64,000 nt of DNA. Source: Pseudomonas bananamidigenes. Its GTDB lineage: Bacteria > Pseudomonadota > Gammaproteobacteria > Pseudomonadales > Pseudomonadaceae. Of the stretch, positions 26,403-34,856 are shown one piece after another. The stretch spans positions 1-64,000 of the forward strand of contig NZ_LRUN01000053.1 in the NCBI RefSeq assembly GCF_001679645.1, written 5' to 3'. The notes under the pieces were generated by a model. The model did not search any database. It saw nothing but the letters and a program-made list of their open reading frames with translations, and was not told the origin of the DNA. Positions within the stretch are counted from its first letter, which is position 1. Every line of letters begins with the position of its first letter. Both the position numbers and the translations under genes were made by a program.

Positions 26403-28040
26403 ATGACTCACGTCTCGCGTACGCCTGCTCTCGTCTCCCTGAACCAGCTGGGTTTCCAGCTCGCCAATGGCGAGACGATTTTCGATGCACTCAATCTGAA
26501 GTTCGACCACACCCCCACCGCCATCGTCGGGCGCAACGGCGTTGGCAAGAGCGTGCTGGCGCGCTTGATCGCCGGGGTTTTACAACCCACGAGCGGCGGC
26601 GTGGTGCGTTCCGTGACGACAGCCTATGTGGAACAAAACCCTGTCGTGCCAATCGGTCAGACCGTGGCCGATGCGACAGGCAGCACCACCATTCTTCAGG
26701 CACTCGGTCGTCTGAACGAAGGTGATGGTTGCGTCGAGGACTTCGACATCGTCGGCGAACATTGGGATCTTGCGGAACGCTTGCGACGCTTGCTGGATGA
26801 CGCCGGACTGGTCCACGCAGGGTTTGGCGACCGAATGAGCAATCTGAGCGGCGGCCAGCAGGCGCGTATTGCCCTGATCGGTGCTTTCTTGACTCAGCCA
26901 TCATTGTTGATTCTTGATGAGCCGAGCAATCACCTGGATGCAACCGGCCGGCAATGGCTGCTCGGCATGCTCGAACAATGGCGCAGTGGCTTGATCGTCA
27001 TCAGCCATGACCGGCAGTTGCTGGACCGGATGCAGCGCATCGTCGAACTCACCGCCGCAGGCGCGAACGAGTTCGGCGGCAATTACTCGGCGTTTCGAGA
27101 GCAACAGAAAATCCACCAGGCAGCCGCGCAAGCCCGCCTCGACCAGGCCAGGAGCGAACGTCACCGTGAACGGTTACGCTTGCAGCGCGAACACGACACC
27201 ATACAACGACGCGCGGCCACCTCTCGCCGCAATGCTGAAACGGCCAACATTGCCAGTTTCGAACGCGTCGCCATCAAGGGAGCCGCCCGGGAAATCATGG
27301 GGCATGTCCGCTGCGCCCATGAGAGGCGCAAATCCGATCTGGATAATCAGGTACGCGAGGCCTATGCCAAAGTAGCTCCCGAAGACTGCGTGTCGGTCAA
27401 CCTGCCAGGCAGCAACGTGCCGACTGCCCGCCAGGTCTGTACGTTGATTGACGCAGGACTGCCCTGGATATCTCCCGCCCTGCCGACGAGCCGATTGAAT
27501 CTCTGGTTGTATGGTCCGATGCGGGTCGCCGTCAGTGGCCCCAACGGGTGCGGCAAATCGACCTTGCTGAAAATGCTTGCCGGAGAAGTGCGTGCAATCG
27601 GCGGACACAGCACGACCCATGTGCCTTGCGCATTTCTCGATCAACAACTGAATCTGTTGGACGATCAGCCCTCCATCATTGAACAACTGACAGCCCATGG
27701 CACGGCATTGGAAGAAGGCACCCTGCGCAGTTATCTGGCGCAACTGCAACTGGACGCCCGCCGCGCCACGCAACCCTGCGGATCACTGAGTGGCGGCGAA
27801 CGTTTGAAAGCGGCACTGGCACTGGCGTTGTGGAGGGAAACACCCGCACAACTGTTGCTGCTCGATGAGCCTACCAATCATCTGGACCTGCCATCAGTGG
27901 AAGCTTTCGAACAGGCTCTGCAGACATTTCCCGGAGCAATTGTCGTGGTTTCACACGATCAAGCGTTTTTGCGGGCGTTACATCCGACTCACAATCTGCA
28001 TTGGCAGCCGTCGGGCTGGTCGTTCCAGCCGACGAACTGA
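26403..28040 (+). CDS. ABC-F family ATPase
   Basis: This 545-residue cytosolic protein carries two ABC domains and no membrane segment, the form of ABC-F ribosome-associated factors. Domain one has Walker A GRNGVGKS and signature NLSGGQQARIAL, and domain two GPNGCGKS and LSGGERLKAALALAL. Both have Walker B followed by DEP(S/T)NHLD. The linker (about 225-300) is short and charged. ATG 26403 has GGAGG upstream; a TTG four codons earlier overlaps that site. Members act as translation factors or confer ribosome protection; which applies here is not visible. Confidence 0.9.
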   Translation: MTHVSRTPALVSLNQLGFQLANGETIFDALNLKFDHTPTAIVGRNGVGKSVLARLIAGVLQPTSGGVVRSVTTAYVEQNPVVPIGQTVADATGSTTILQALGRLNEGDGCVEDFDIVGEHWDLAERLRRLLDDAGLVHAGFGDRMSNLSGGQQARIALIGAFLTQPSLLILDEPSNHLDATGRQWLLGMLEQWRSGLIVISHDRQLLDRMQRIVELTAAGANEFGGNYSAFREQQKIHQAAAQARLDQARSERHRERLRLQREHDTIQRRAATSRRNAETANIASFERVAIKGAAREIMGHVRCAHERRKSDLDNQVREAYAKVAPEDCVSVNLPGSNVPTARQVCTLIDAGLPWISPALPTSRLNLWLYGPMRVAVSGPNGCGKSTLLKMLAGEVRAIGGHSTTHVPCAFLDQQLNLLDDQPSIIEQLTAHGTALEEGTLRSYLAQLQLDARRATQPCGSLSGGERLKAALALALWRETPAQLLLLDEPTNHLDLPSVEAFEQALQTFPGAIVVVSHDQAFLRALHPTHNLHWQPSGWSFQPTN

Positions 28041-28256
28041 GCTGTGTATTTTTTGCACGATCGGTCAGGGCTTCTATAGTTGATCTGACACACAGCAACG
28101 GCGATAACGCCATGGAAGACCTGTAGGCCTTGCAGCGTTGCATCAGATCGTCGCAGCCAGCCCCCGGTTGTCCGTGAATTCGTCTTGCAACGGATAGCTG
28201 TCATTTACGGGTCTATACTCAAACGAGCTGAAGGAGCAGCGCCCCATCGGCAGAGA

Positions 28257-28278
28257 GCTCGCGCTTCGCGGGCTTTTT
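28257..28278 (+). terminator. Terminator-like hairpin in the leader of the small ORF at 28315
   Basis: GCTCGCG (28257-28263) pairs with CGCGGGC (28267-28273) with one wobble, and five T follow. It lies 37 bp upstream of the start codon, after a TATACT (28214-28219) that could be a -10, so it could act as an attenuator or as the end of a short RNA. Confidence 0.5.
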
Positions 28279-28314
28279 GCTGCCTCAGAGCGTTTTACCG
28301 AACGGAGGTGTTCC

Positions 28315-28545
28315 ATGTCCGAAAGAGAGTCCATCACCACTCTCCTCACCTTGCTCGAGGCCCGGGAGGCACGTCTCGCCGCCGCCTGCAAGGAGATCGC
28401 CGACTGGGTCGACCATCAAGGCGGGCACCCCACCGCCCTGCGCATCCGCGACCGGCTGAACGACATCGAAAAGGACACACCGCTGATCCGCAGCACGCTG
28501 TCGTCGCTCAAACCGATCGATCGGCCACTGCCCCGTTTCCGGTAA
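28315..28545 (+). CDS. Small hypothetical helical protein
   Basis: This is a 76-residue protein predicted to be mostly alpha-helical and charged. It begins MSERESITTLLTLLEAREARL and ends in a short Pro/Arg-rich tail (RPLPRFR). It has a good ribosome site (CGGAGG) and an upstream leader with a terminator-like hairpin. I do not recognise the family. Similar small proteins of unknown role occur in pseudomonads. Confidence 0.7.
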   Translation: MSERESITTLLTLLEAREARLAAACKEIADWVDHQGGHPTALRIRDRLNDIEKDTPLIRSTLSSLKPIDRPLPRFR

Positions 28546-28666
28546 TTCGTCGAGGGGTATGCATAAGCGGTCAGACCTTCATCCAGGCAGCGCCTGATTG
28601 AACCGGGCCATCCGGTTCGACCAGGCACACGGCGCACCACTGCAATCGTATCTTCTGGCTATCGAG

Positions 28667-28789
28667 TGATTCCGTCTCATAAGGAATGATCGTCAGCACA
28701 GGGCCGAAAATTTCTTCACGAGCAATGCGTATCCGATTGTCAGCATCGGTAAAATCGTGGGTTTGACGAACTGCCACTACTGGCTGGAA
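28667..28789 (-). pseudogene. Aldehyde dehydrogenase remnant
   Basis: The translated stretch contains RIAREEIFGPVLTIIPYE, the conserved ALDH segment near the C-terminal third of that family, preceded by a degraded PTVF-like part (FQPVVAVRQTHDF). Nothing else of a roughly 480-residue enzyme remains on either side in this frame. It lies just downstream of tRNA-Leu, so it may be the residue of an inserted or deleted segment. Confidence 0.7.
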
Positions 28790-28884
28790 GCAGGCGACAA
28801 TTAATTCCTCTGCCGCCGCCGCCGGCGGCGTGGAGTGATGCCTACGAAGTGATTTGCGGACCACTGTCAAAATTGCGGACCGGA

Positions 28885-28926
28885 AACAAACAAGGGTTTG
28901 CATCAGCTTTCGCTCGCAAACCCTTG
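28885..28926 (-). terminator. Intrinsic terminator after tRNA-Leu
   Basis: An 11-bp perfect stem CAAGGGTTTGC (28891-28901) / GCAAACCCTTG (28916-28926) is followed on the minus strand by TTTGTTT. It ends the tRNA-Leu transcript. Confidence 0.85.
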
Positions 28927-28934
28927 ATTTAAGA

Positions 28935-29021
28935 TGGTGCCCGAAGCCGGAATCGAACCGGCACGCCCTTACGAGCGGGGGATTTTAAGTCCCATGCGTC
29001 TACCAGTTTCGCCATTCGGGC
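28935..29021 (-). tRNA. tRNA-Leu (anticodon TAA)
   Basis: This is an 87-nt class II tRNA with a long variable arm, a GCCCGAA/TTCGGGC acceptor stem and the anticodon loop CTTAAAA. The TΨC arm has GGTTCGATTCC and the 3' CCA is encoded. It is last of three tRNA genes on this strand. Confidence 0.97.
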
Positions 29022-29172
29022 GGTAGCGCGGTGTTGCGTTGCTCTGATGCCGGTTCGCGATCCTGACAGATTGCTGCCCGTTCAGCAGAGGGGGAAATAT
29101 ATACATCAGTCCCCGGTGAAGCAAGTTCGCAAAGCTTGTTTTGAAGACTAAACCCATCATTCAGATGGAAAT

Positions 29173-29206
29173 AAAAAAGCTCCGTAAATCATGGATCTAC
29201 GGAGCT
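29173..29206 (-). terminator. Intrinsic terminator between tRNA-Cys and tRNA-Leu
   Basis: AGCTCCGTA (29178-29186) pairs with TACGGAGCT (29198-29206), and six T follow on the minus strand. It should separate tRNA-Gly/tRNA-Cys from tRNA-Leu, so tRNA-Leu probably has its own promoter in 29022-29172. Confidence 0.85.
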
Positions 29207-29215
29207 CGTTTATAG

Positions 29216-29289
29216 TGGAGGCCGAGGTCGGAATCGAACCGGCGTAGGCGGATTTGCAATCCGCTGCATAACCATTTTGCTACTCGGCC
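29216..29289 (-). tRNA. tRNA-Cys (anticodon GCA)
   Basis: This is a 74-nt tRNA with a GGCCGAG/CTCGGCC acceptor stem, anticodon loop TTGCAAA, TΨC GGTTCGATTCC and encoded CCA. Confidence 0.97.
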
Positions 29290-29335
29290 TCAAAACATTT
29301 GCTGTCAGTAGCGAAACAACAAACGTTGTACAAAC

Positions 29336-29411
<76 letters not shown>

Positions 29412-29471
29412 TTGGTGTGGCGCATTCTATAGAAATCAGAAGCGCCGTCAACCCTTTGATTCAAAAAAGTT

Positions 29472-30032
29472 TTATTTCTTTTCAACATCGGTCTTCAGAT
29501 GCGGCCAGGCAGCGCGAAGGTATTGAACCATCGACCACAGGGTCAGGCCGGCAGATACCATCAGCAATGTGTAACCAATGAAAACCCAGAAACTGAAGTC
29601 CTTGGGATTGGCCAGGAGAATCACCAGCGCGAGCATTTGCGCAGCGGTTTTCCATTTACCCAGGTTCGATACGGCAACGTGCGCCCGCGCCCCCAGTTCG
29701 GCCATCCATTCACGCAACGCCGAAACGACAATCTCGCGACCGATGATGACGGCCGCCGGCAGTGTGAGCCACAGATTTCCGTGTTCTTGCACCAGCAACA
29801 CCAGCGCAACGGCGACCATCAGCTTGTCAGCGACAGGGTCCAGAAACGCGCCGAACGGAGTGCTTTGTTCCAGACGACGTGCCAGATAACCATCGAGCCA
29901 ATCTGTCGCTGCCGCGAAGGCGAATACCGAACTTGAGGCCAGATAACTCCACTGGTAAGGCAGATAGAACAGCAAAATGAAGATCGGGATGAGCAGGACA
30001 CGGAGAACGGTAATCAGATTAGGGATATTCAT
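29472..30032 (-). CDS. pgsA: CDP-diacylglycerol-glycerol-3-phosphate 3-phosphatidyltransferase
   Basis: This membrane enzyme makes phosphatidylglycerol phosphate, the precursor of phosphatidylglycerol. The 186-residue protein has about five helices and the CDP-alcohol phosphatidyltransferase signature DWLDGYLARRLEQSTPFGAF followed by LDPVADK. I prefer ATG 30032 (MNIPNLITVLR); a GTG two codons upstream is in frame. It follows uvrC by 32 bp in the gacA-uvrC-pgsA-tRNA unit. Confidence 0.96.
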   Translation of the reverse strand: MNIPNLITVLRVLLIPIFILLFYLPYQWSYLASSSVFAFAAATDWLDGYLARRLEQSTPFGAFLDPVADKLMVAVALVLLVQEHGNLWLTLPAAVIIGREIVVSALREWMAELGARAHVAVSNLGKWKTAAQMLALVILLANPKDFSFWVFIGYTLLMVSAGLTLWSMVQYLRAAWPHLKTDVEKK

Positions 30033-30064
30033 CGGCACAACTGGCTACGAGGTGAATGGGCATT

Positions 30065-31888
30065 CTACTCACTATGCAGGTTTGCATAAATCGACTCTGC
30101 TAGCTTTTTACTGATCCCCGGCGCTTTGGCGATCTCTTCGATGCTTGCACGAGACAGCTCCTGCAATCCACCAAAATGTTTCAACAAGTCTCTGCGTCGG
30201 GTTGGTCCTACGCCCGCTACGCCTTCCAGCGTAGACGTACGACGGGTTTTCCCGCGGCGCGCACGGTGTCCGGTGATCGCGAACCGGTGGGCCTCGTCAC
30301 GGATCTGCTGGATCAGATGCAATGCCGGCGAGTCGCCGCGCAAGGTAAACTCATGCGCCGCATCATTCAGATACAACGTCTCGAACCCCGCCTTGCGTGT
30401 CGCGCCTTTCGCGACACCCAACAGGATCAGATCCGGTACGGCCAGTTCGTTGAGCACCTCGCGCGCCATCGACAACTGGCCCTTGCCACCGTCGACCAAC
30501 AGAATATCCGGCAATTTGCCTTCCCCGTCCTTCAACTTGCTGAAGCGCCGGGTGAGCGCCTGATGCATGGCAGCATAGTCGTCGCCCGCCGTCACACCTT
30601 CGATGTTGTAGCGACGGTAATCCGACTTGATCGCCCCTTCCGGCCCGAAGACCACACAGGACGCGACGGTTGCCTCGCCACTGGAATGGCTGATGTCGTA
30701 GCACTCCAGGCGCTGCGGTGGCTCATCCAGGTTCAGCACCTCGGCCAACGCCTCGAAGCGCGCCGCGACATGCTGACGGTTGGCCAGCCGGGCACCCAAT
30801 GCCTGTTCGGCGTTCGTCACCGCCAGTTGCTGCCAGCGCGCCCGCGTTCCGCGAACCCGATGGCTGATGCTCAGTTCGCGTCCCCGCAGTTCATGGATCG
30901 CCTCAATCAAGGCAGGAAAATCATCGTGCACGACATTGACGATCAACTCACTTGGCAAATCGCGCTCGGGGCTGCTGATGAAGTACTGACCGAGAAACGC
31001 GGCCATGACCTCTGACACGTCCTCTTCGATACCGACCTGCGGGAAGAAATTCTTGCTTCCCAGAACCCGCCCGCCCCGGACGCTGATCAAATGGACACAG
31101 GCCCCGCCCGGGTTGACGAATGCCGCGATCACATCGATGTCACCCGTGCCGCCTTCCATGCTTTGCTGGTCCTGAACCCTGCGCAGCAATGCGATCTGGT
31201 CGCGCAACTCGGCGGCGCGTTCGAACTCAAGGTTGATCGCAGCCTCCTCCATCGCACTCGACAACTCGTTGGTCAACGCGTGGCTGCGCCCCTCCAGGAA
31301 CATCACCGAGTGGCGAACATCTTCGGCGTACACTTGCGGCTCGACGAGCCCGACACATGGGGCCTTGCAGCGTTTGATCTGGTATTGCAGACAGGGACGC
31401 GTCCGGTTCTTGTAATAACTGTCTTCGCACTGGCGCACGAAAAACGTCTTCTGCAGAAGAGCCAGGCTTTCGCGTATGGCCCCGGCACTCGGGTAAGGTC
31501 CGAAATACTTGCCCTTGGCCTTCTTCGCGCCACGGTGAATGCTCAGTCTGGGGAATTGTCCGTCAGACAGAAACACGTACGGGTAGGACTTATCGTCGCG
31601 CAGCAGGATGTTATAGGGAGGCCGCCACTCCTTGATCAGCGTCTGTTCAAGCAGCAGCGCTTCGGTCTCATTGGCCGTAATGGTGGTTTCGACCTGAGCG
31701 ATTCGCCCCACCAGCGCAGCGGTCTTGGGCGCAAGTCCGGTTTTTCGAAAATAGCTGGCCAGACGCTTCTTGAGATTCTTGGCCTTGCCGACGTACAACA
31801 GACGCGCATCGGCGTCGAACATGCGGTAAACGCCAGGGCGCCCGCTGACCGTCGACAGGAACGCGCCGGAATCGAATGTCTCAGTCAT
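30065..31888 (-). CDS. uvrC: Excinuclease ABC subunit C
   Basis: UvrC makes both incisions in nucleotide excision repair. The 607-residue protein has an N-terminal GIY-YIG nuclease (GVYRMFDADARLLYVGKAKNLKKR), a Cys-rich zinc region (RPCLQYQIKRCKAPC), a UVR UvrB-binding region near residue 205, an RNase H-like C-terminal nuclease (YDISHSSGEATVAS; LLVDGGKGQL) and a terminal helix-hairpin-helix (LEGVAGVGPTRRRDLLKHFG). It starts 2 bp after the gacA stop, as in other gamma-proteobacteria. Confidence 0.97.
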   Translation of the reverse strand: MTETFDSGAFLSTVSGRPGVYRMFDADARLLYVGKAKNLKKRLASYFRKTGLAPKTAALVGRIAQVETTITANETEALLLEQTLIKEWRPPYNILLRDDKSYPYVFLSDGQFPRLSIHRGAKKAKGKYFGPYPSAGAIRESLALLQKTFFVRQCEDSYYKNRTRPCLQYQIKRCKAPCVGLVEPQVYAEDVRHSVMFLEGRSHALTNELSSAMEEAAINLEFERAAELRDQIALLRRVQDQQSMEGGTGDIDVIAAFVNPGGACVHLISVRGGRVLGSKNFFPQVGIEEDVSEVMAAFLGQYFISSPERDLPSELIVNVVHDDFPALIEAIHELRGRELSISHRVRGTRARWQQLAVTNAEQALGARLANRQHVAARFEALAEVLNLDEPPQRLECYDISHSSGEATVASCVVFGPEGAIKSDYRRYNIEGVTAGDDYAAMHQALTRRFSKLKDGEGKLPDILLVDGGKGQLSMAREVLNELAVPDLILLGVAKGATRKAGFETLYLNDAAHEFTLRGDSPALHLIQQIRDEAHRFAITGHRARRGKTRRTSTLEGVAGVGPTRRRDLLKHFGGLQELSRASIEEIAKAPGISKKLAESIYANLHSE

Positions 31889-31890
31889 GA

Positions 31891-32532
31891 TCAGGCGCTG
31901 GCATCGACCATGCCATGGCGCACGGCAAGCAACGTCAATTCGACATCACTGCTGATCGAAAGCTTCTCGAAAATGCGATAACGGTAGGTATTGACGGTCT
32001 TGGGCGAAAGACACAGCTTGTCGGAAATGATCTGTACCTTCTGACAGCCGACAATCATCAGGGCAATCTGGATTTCCCGCTCGGACAAGGCGTCGAACGG
32101 AGAATCATTGGTAGGCTGGAAGGACTTGATCGCCAGTTGCTGGGCAATCTGCGGACTGATGTAGCGCTGACCGGCAAACACCAGGCGAATGGCCTGCACC
32201 ATTTCCGGCAGTCCAGCGCCCTTGGTCAGATAACCCGCTGCACCGGCCTGCAACAGACGCGTCGGAAACGGATCCTCCTCGCACACGGTCACAGCGACGA
32301 CCTTGATGTCCGGATGGCTGCGCAGCAGTTTGCGCGTGGCTTCCAGGCCGCCGATGCCTGGCATCTTGACGTCCATCAGCACCACATCGGGCTTCAATTC
32401 ACGGGCCTTGATGAGGGATTCTTCCCCGGACTCGGCCTGGCCTACCACCTGCAGGCCATCGATATCGGCCAGCATACGTGTAATGCCTGTACGAACGAGA
32501 TCATGGTCATCGACCACTAGCACCCTAATCAA
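31891..32532 (-). CDS. gacA: Response regulator GacA
   Basis: GacA is the output regulator of GacS/GacA and activates the small RNAs RsmX/Y/Z that control secondary metabolism and biofilm. The 213-residue NarL/FixJ-type protein has receiver residues DD (9-10), phospho-acceptor Asp in VLMDVKMPG (about 54) and Lys in GYLTKG, plus a LuxR-type HTH (LCLSPKTVNTYRYRIFEKL). The start is the TTG at 32532 (MIRVLVVDD) with GAGGTG upstream. A TTG start is known for gacA of fluorescent pseudomonads. Confidence 0.97.
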   Translation of the reverse strand: MIRVLVVDDHDLVRTGITRMLADIDGLQVVGQAESGEESLIKARELKPDVVLMDVKMPGIGGLEATRKLLRSHPDIKVVAVTVCEEDPFPTRLLQAGAAGYLTKGAGLPEMVQAIRLVFAGQRYISPQIAQQLAIKSFQPTNDSPFDALSEREIQIALMIVGCQKVQIISDKLCLSPKTVNTYRYRIFEKLSISSDVELTLLAVRHGMVDASA

Positions 32533-32659
32533 GCAGACACCTCGCGATATGGTCTTATTGGGATGCCGGACACCTTAGCAAAAAGTGCCAGACAGACCTA
32601 GCGGCAAGCAAAATTTAAAAAGTTTCAATCCATCATTGAAGGCTTGCCGGATCTGCGTT

Positions 32660-33124
32660 TCAGAGCACATCTGTACTGAAATCCAGCTGCATTCGCAGGA
32701 AACATTCATCCTCGCCCTGCACAATCAATCTCTTTCTACGATAGAGGTTCTGCGCCGGATTGTTCTTGAAAACCGTGAGGCGCAATGCCGGTCGGCGCTC
32801 CTTGCGCGCCATTGCAACAATCTGATCGATCGCCCAGGAACCTGCACCCTGCCTCTGGAAAGCCTCGCTGACCTGTAATTCGCGAATGTACAACGCTCGC
32901 CCGTCACGACTCAGGCTGAAATAACCTGCCACGTCCCCCTCGCACTCGATCAACCAGTTGTCGCGACCGCCCCAGGCCAGGTCAAATGCTTCGTCCTGCC
33001 ACAACAGATCGTAGTGGATGTAATAGCGGAGCATGTTCCGGCAGGTGATTTCTCGCGTAAACGGCAGGTCACCGGGCGTTGCCGGTCGCAAGTAGAAACG
33101 CCCGTGCGCATCAACTTCTTTCAA
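32660..33124 (-). CDS. GNAT-family N-acetyltransferase
   Basis: This 154-residue acetyltransferase has an acetyl-CoA-binding segment EAFQRQGAGSWAIDQI (the Q/RxxGxG/A-type motif) near residue 92. The start is a TTG at 33124, which gives KEVDAHGRFYLRPA and follows a strong GGAGGGAGA site. No ATG fits. The GNAT substrate is not known. It lies between gacA and the DAHP synthase leader, both of which are separate units. Confidence 0.83.
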   Translation of the reverse strand: MKEVDAHGRFYLRPATPGDLPFTREITCRNMLRYYIHYDLLWQDEAFDLAWGGRDNWLIECEGDVAGYFSLSRDGRALYIRELQVSEAFQRQGAGSWAIDQIVAMARKERRPALRLTVFKNNPAQNLYRRKRLIVQGEDECFLRMQLDFSTDVL

Positions 33125-33309
33125 GAAGATCTCCCTCCACCATCTGTATCGACGATGTTTCAGCCCTGTCGCACCGGAAAAATGCAGAGTGTGTCATAGC
33201 CTGTGAAAGGCTCAAGTCATAGGTGCAGACTTTGGAACTCGATAGTATTTTCTGATTGCCGACGCGCCTCGGGCTCTAGTAAGCTCGCCGCATTCATCGG
33301 AGACATGCC

Positions 33310-33438
33310 ATGTTCAACGCCATCGTACAGCTGCCTGCCACCCGCGCCCTGCGCTCGGTTGCGGCTGCCCGCGTGAACAGCGCTTACGCTCCTGCGAGCT
33401 TTTATTTTGGGTATTGGTTTAGCCACTGGCGCGCCTGA
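33310..33438 (+). CDS. Putative aromatic-amino-acid leader peptide 1 (attenuator)
   Basis: This 42-codon ORF has GGAG at 33299-33302, seven bases before ATG. Its product is featureless until residues 31-40, FYFGYWFSHW, where seven of ten codons are Phe, Tyr or Trp and one is His. A hairpin overlaps this stretch (GGGTAT 33409-33414 with ATACCC 33438-33443), and a terminator lies 48 bp after the stop. Clustered codons for the regulated amino acids plus a downstream terminator are the signature of ribosome-mediated attenuation. The regulated gene would be the DAHP synthase at 33771, the first step of aromatic synthesis. Confidence 0.78.
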   Translation: MFNAIVQLPATRALRSVAAARVNSAYAPASFYFGYWFSHWRA

Positions 33439-33485
33439 TACCCACACGGCGCCCATACAAACGGGTCGCCCACCAGAGAAATCTC

Positions 33486-33524
33486 AACCCCCGGTCGGCC
33501 TCCCGACCGGGGGTTTTGTTTTTT
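33486..33524 (+). terminator. Attenuator terminator between the two leader ORFs
   Basis: A 13-bp perfect stem (AACCCCCGGTCGG, 33486-33498, with 33503-33515) has a four-base loop and is followed by TTGTTTTTT. It comes after leader ORF 1 and 240 bp upstream of the DAHP synthase start, so it can end transcription when leader 1 is translated fully. Confidence 0.88.
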
Positions 33525-33570
33525 CAGGCCCCGAACTTTCAGCGACACCAGACATTTGAGGAATCACGAC

Positions 33571-33723
33571 ATGAACTACGCCACTTATTACCGCTACGAC
33601 ACCTTTGCCGCCTGGCGATTTAGCAGCCTCCGCTCGGGACAGCCTGCCGCCTCCGATCGGTCACCCACAGGTGGCAAGCCAACACACGTAGCCAATCCGG
33701 CCAACTGTCGAACACCCCAATAG
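33571..33723 (+). CDS. Putative aromatic-amino-acid leader peptide 2
   Basis: This 50-codon ORF has GAGGA at 33558-33562, eight bases before ATG. Residues 3-17 hold four Tyr, two Phe and one Trp (YATYYRYDTFAAWRF), and the rest is Ser/Pro/Ala-rich. It lies downstream of the attenuator terminator and ends 47 bp before the DAHP synthase start. A stem GTC-GGCGGG/CCCGC-GAC (about 33730-33749) lies just after its stop. It may be a second control point, possibly on translation, or an evolutionary duplicate of leader 1. Confidence 0.65.
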   Translation: MNYATYYRYDTFAAWRFSSLRSGQPAASDRSPTGGKPTHVANPANCRTPQ

Positions 33724-33770
33724 GGCCGAGTCGGCGGGAAAGACCCGCGACCAGCCCAGGAAGACGCCAA

Positions 33771-34847
33771 ATGAATTCGTCCGTTACTGCTCTGCCACTG
33801 TCCACCCTGAACCCGGCCAACGAAGCGTTGACCCAGCGCCTGCCCAGCTCGCTGCAGCTCAAACAGCAACTGCCCCTCGACACGGCCCTGAGCCTGCAAG
33901 TCGCTCATCATCGGCAGGCGATCCGTGCCATTCTCAACGGCGAAGACCAGCGATTGCTGATCGTCGTCGGTCCTTGCTCGATTCATGACCCGCAGTCCGC
34001 CCTGGAATACGCCGGCAAACTCGCCCGACTGGCCGATCACGTTAGTGACGAGATGTTGCTGGTGATGCGCGCTTACGTCGAAAAGCCTCGCACCACCGTT
34101 GGCTGGAAAGGTCTGGCTTACGATCCGCATCTTGATGGCAGCGATGACATGGCCGCCGGCCTGACACTGTCACGGGAACTGATGCTGGAAATGATCCGCC
34201 TCGGTCTGCCTGTTGCCACCGAACTGCTGCAACCCATGGCCGCCGGCTACTTCGATGACCTGCTCAGTTGGGTGGCCATCGGTGCGCGGACCACCGAATC
34301 CCAGATCCATCGTGAGATGGCAAGTGGACTGGGCATGCCGGTCGGTTTCAAGAATGGCACCGATGGCGGCGTCGCAATCGCCGTTGACGCCATGCGCTCG
34401 GCCGCTCACCCCCATCGTCATTTCGGGGTCGACAGCCAAGGGCATCCGGCAATCATCACGACTTCAGGCAATCCGGATACGCATCTGGTTCTGCGAGGAG
34501 GCCATAGAGGGCCGAATTACGACGCCGCCAGCGTTGCCCGAATCCATGGAGAACTCAACCGTTTGAAGATTCCGGGTCGAATCATGGTCGACTGCAGCCA
34601 TGCCAACAGCGGCAAGGATCCGTTGCGACAACCTGAGGTGTTCAACGATGTGCTGGAACAGCGCCTTCAGGGAGATTGCACACTGGTTGGCATGATGATC
34701 GAGTCGCATCTGTTCGAAGGGTGCCAGCCATTGAGTGAGTCCTTGCGCTACGGAGTTTCGGTAACGGATGGCTGTCTGGGCTTCTCTGCCACGGAGCGTC
34801 TGCTGCTCGCTTCTGCCGAGCGTCTTCGCAAAGGCTCCCTGTCCTGA
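33771..34847 (+). CDS. 3-deoxy-7-phosphoheptulonate synthase (class I DAHP synthase)
   Basis: This enzyme condenses phosphoenolpyruvate and erythrose 4-phosphate, the entry step to the shikimate pathway. The 358-residue protein matches the AroF/G/H class: VVGPCSIHDPQSALEYA (substrate-binding, about residue 64), RAYVEKPRTTVGWKGL, GARTTESQIHREMASG and a metal-ligand region CSHANSGKDP. The N-terminal arm that binds feedback inhibitors is present. Which aromatic amino acid inhibits it cannot be read here; the F/Y/W-rich leaders suggest control by one or more of these. AGGAAG precedes the ATG. Confidence 0.95.
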   Translation: MNSSVTALPLSTLNPANEALTQRLPSSLQLKQQLPLDTALSLQVAHHRQAIRAILNGEDQRLLIVVGPCSIHDPQSALEYAGKLARLADHVSDEMLLVMRAYVEKPRTTVGWKGLAYDPHLDGSDDMAAGLTLSRELMLEMIRLGLPVATELLQPMAAGYFDDLLSWVAIGARTTESQIHREMASGLGMPVGFKNGTDGGVAIAVDAMRSAAHPHRHFGVDSQGHPAIITTSGNPDTHLVLRGGHRGPNYDAASVARIHGELNRLKIPGRIMVDCSHANSGKDPLRQPEVFNDVLEQRLQGDCTLVGMMIESHLFEGCQPLSESLRYGVSVTDGCLGFSATERLLLASAERLRKGSLS

Positions 34848-34856
34848 AATGAAACC

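Noticed and set aside
33217..33456. 79-codon frame antisense to leader peptide 1
   Set aside because: It lacks a ribosome site. The plus-strand leader has one plus a hairpin and terminator in the right order.
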